DNA from: Streptosporangiaceae bacterium
GTDB lineage: Bacteria; Actinomycetota; Actinomycetes; Streptosporangiales; Streptosporangiaceae
Direction: 5' to 3'
Assembly: GCA_030042885.1 (NCBI GenBank)
Contig: JASHYW010000406.1
Span: 1 to 5,381, forward strand
Length of the DNA stretch: 5,381 nt
Position numbers and translations under genes: made by a program
Notes under the pieces: generated by a model
Databases searched by the model: none
Told to the model about the DNA's origin: nothing
Seen by the model: the letters and a program-made list of their open reading frames with translations, nothing else
Shown here: positions 5,312 to 5,381 of the stretch, one piece after another
Layout: each line of letters opens with the position of its first letter
How positions within the stretch are numbered: the first letter of the stretch is position 1

Positions 5312-5381
5312 GTGAGTGACCGTCAAAGACCTCTTTTCACCGCGGCTAATGGCCCGCTAATGGCCCGTCGCTCATCGTTTG
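5312..5381 (+). CDS. Partial CDS start, running off the right edge
   Basis: A GTG at 5312-5314 is preceded by AAGGGGGG at 5298-5305 with six bases of spacing, a strong Shine-Dalgarno arrangement. The frame stays open for all 23 codons to the window edge. The visible peptide begins MSDRQRPLFTAANGPLMARR. It includes two copies of an 11-base repeat. The product cannot be named from so little sequence. It is divergent from the Nudix gene, so both promoters would lie in 5206-5297. Confidence 0.4.
   Translation, partial: MSDRQRPLFTAANGPLMARRSSF
5346..5367 (+). repeat. Tandem duplication of CTAATGGCCCG
   Basis: CTAATGGCCCG occurs twice back to back (5346-5356 and 5357-5367) without mismatch. Because the unit is 11 bases, the two copies are read in different frames if the region is coding (ANGP, then LMAR). 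It may be a slippage product, a short protein-binding iteron or part of a site near a mobile element beyond the edge. Confidence 0.5.

Noticed and set aside
4892..5326. 144-codon minus-strand frame overlapping the Nudix gene
   Set aside because: Arg/Pro-rich out-of-frame translation of the same stretch; the Nudix box is in the other frame.
1..5381. CRISPR array, tRNA or rRNA genes
   Set aside because: No regularly spaced repeats and no cloverleaf or rRNA-like sequence was seen. The GGTTCATG at about 4977-4984 resembles a T-loop only superficially.

Overview
The window is very GC-rich, with G/C-biased third codon positions, GTG starts and Streptomyces-like protein families (LuxR-type ATPase regulator, short MscS channel, tandem PRC-barrel protein, Nudix hydrolase, ISAzo13-type transposase). 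It most likely comes from an actinomycete. It reads as an accessory, partly decayed region rather than a conserved core operon: only two genes of ordinary size look intact (the MscS-like channel and the transposase), and three recognisable genes are broken or truncated.

Layout. Positions 2-753 (minus) hold a frameshifted, C-terminally truncated remnant of a large LuxR-family AAA/ATPase regulator. Positions 754-1187 show no convincing gene. Positions 1188-1928 (plus) encode a compact MscS-family channel of 246 aa with a strong ribosome binding site, followed in the same frame by a 45-codon reading frame (1947-2084). Positions 2085-2644 contain no large gene. They do hold two consecutive hairpins, one exceptionally strong (2196-2245), followed by a tiny ORF with a Shine-Dalgarno sequence (2268-2342), a second small ORF (2353-2496) and a perfect 10-bp inverted repeat (2601-2632).

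Positions of about 2645-3990 are an insertion sequence whose only gene is an intact DDE transposase of the ISAzo13 family. It lies at the 3' end of a minus-strand tandem PRC-barrel gene (start 4689). That gene has lost its own stop codon, and its frame now runs antisense through the whole transposase to 2680. Upstream of it are a 25-codon ORF with a strong ribosome binding site (4733-4810) and a pair of direct repeats (4844-4870) that look like an operator or promoter element. Next is a Nudix hydrolase (start 5205) with a perfect Nudix box but no C-terminal half. At the right edge a plus-strand gene appears to start at 5312, with a good Shine-Dalgarno sequence, and runs out of the window.

How it works together. 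I see no multi-gene pathway. The best functional guess is a stress or envelope-associated island (osmotic channel, PRC-barrel protein, nucleotide-pool hydrolase) eroded by insertion and deletion. The least explained parts are the structured leader with small ORFs at 2169-2496 and the PRC/transposase antisense arrangement. I do not claim a new system; these are the items most worth testing.
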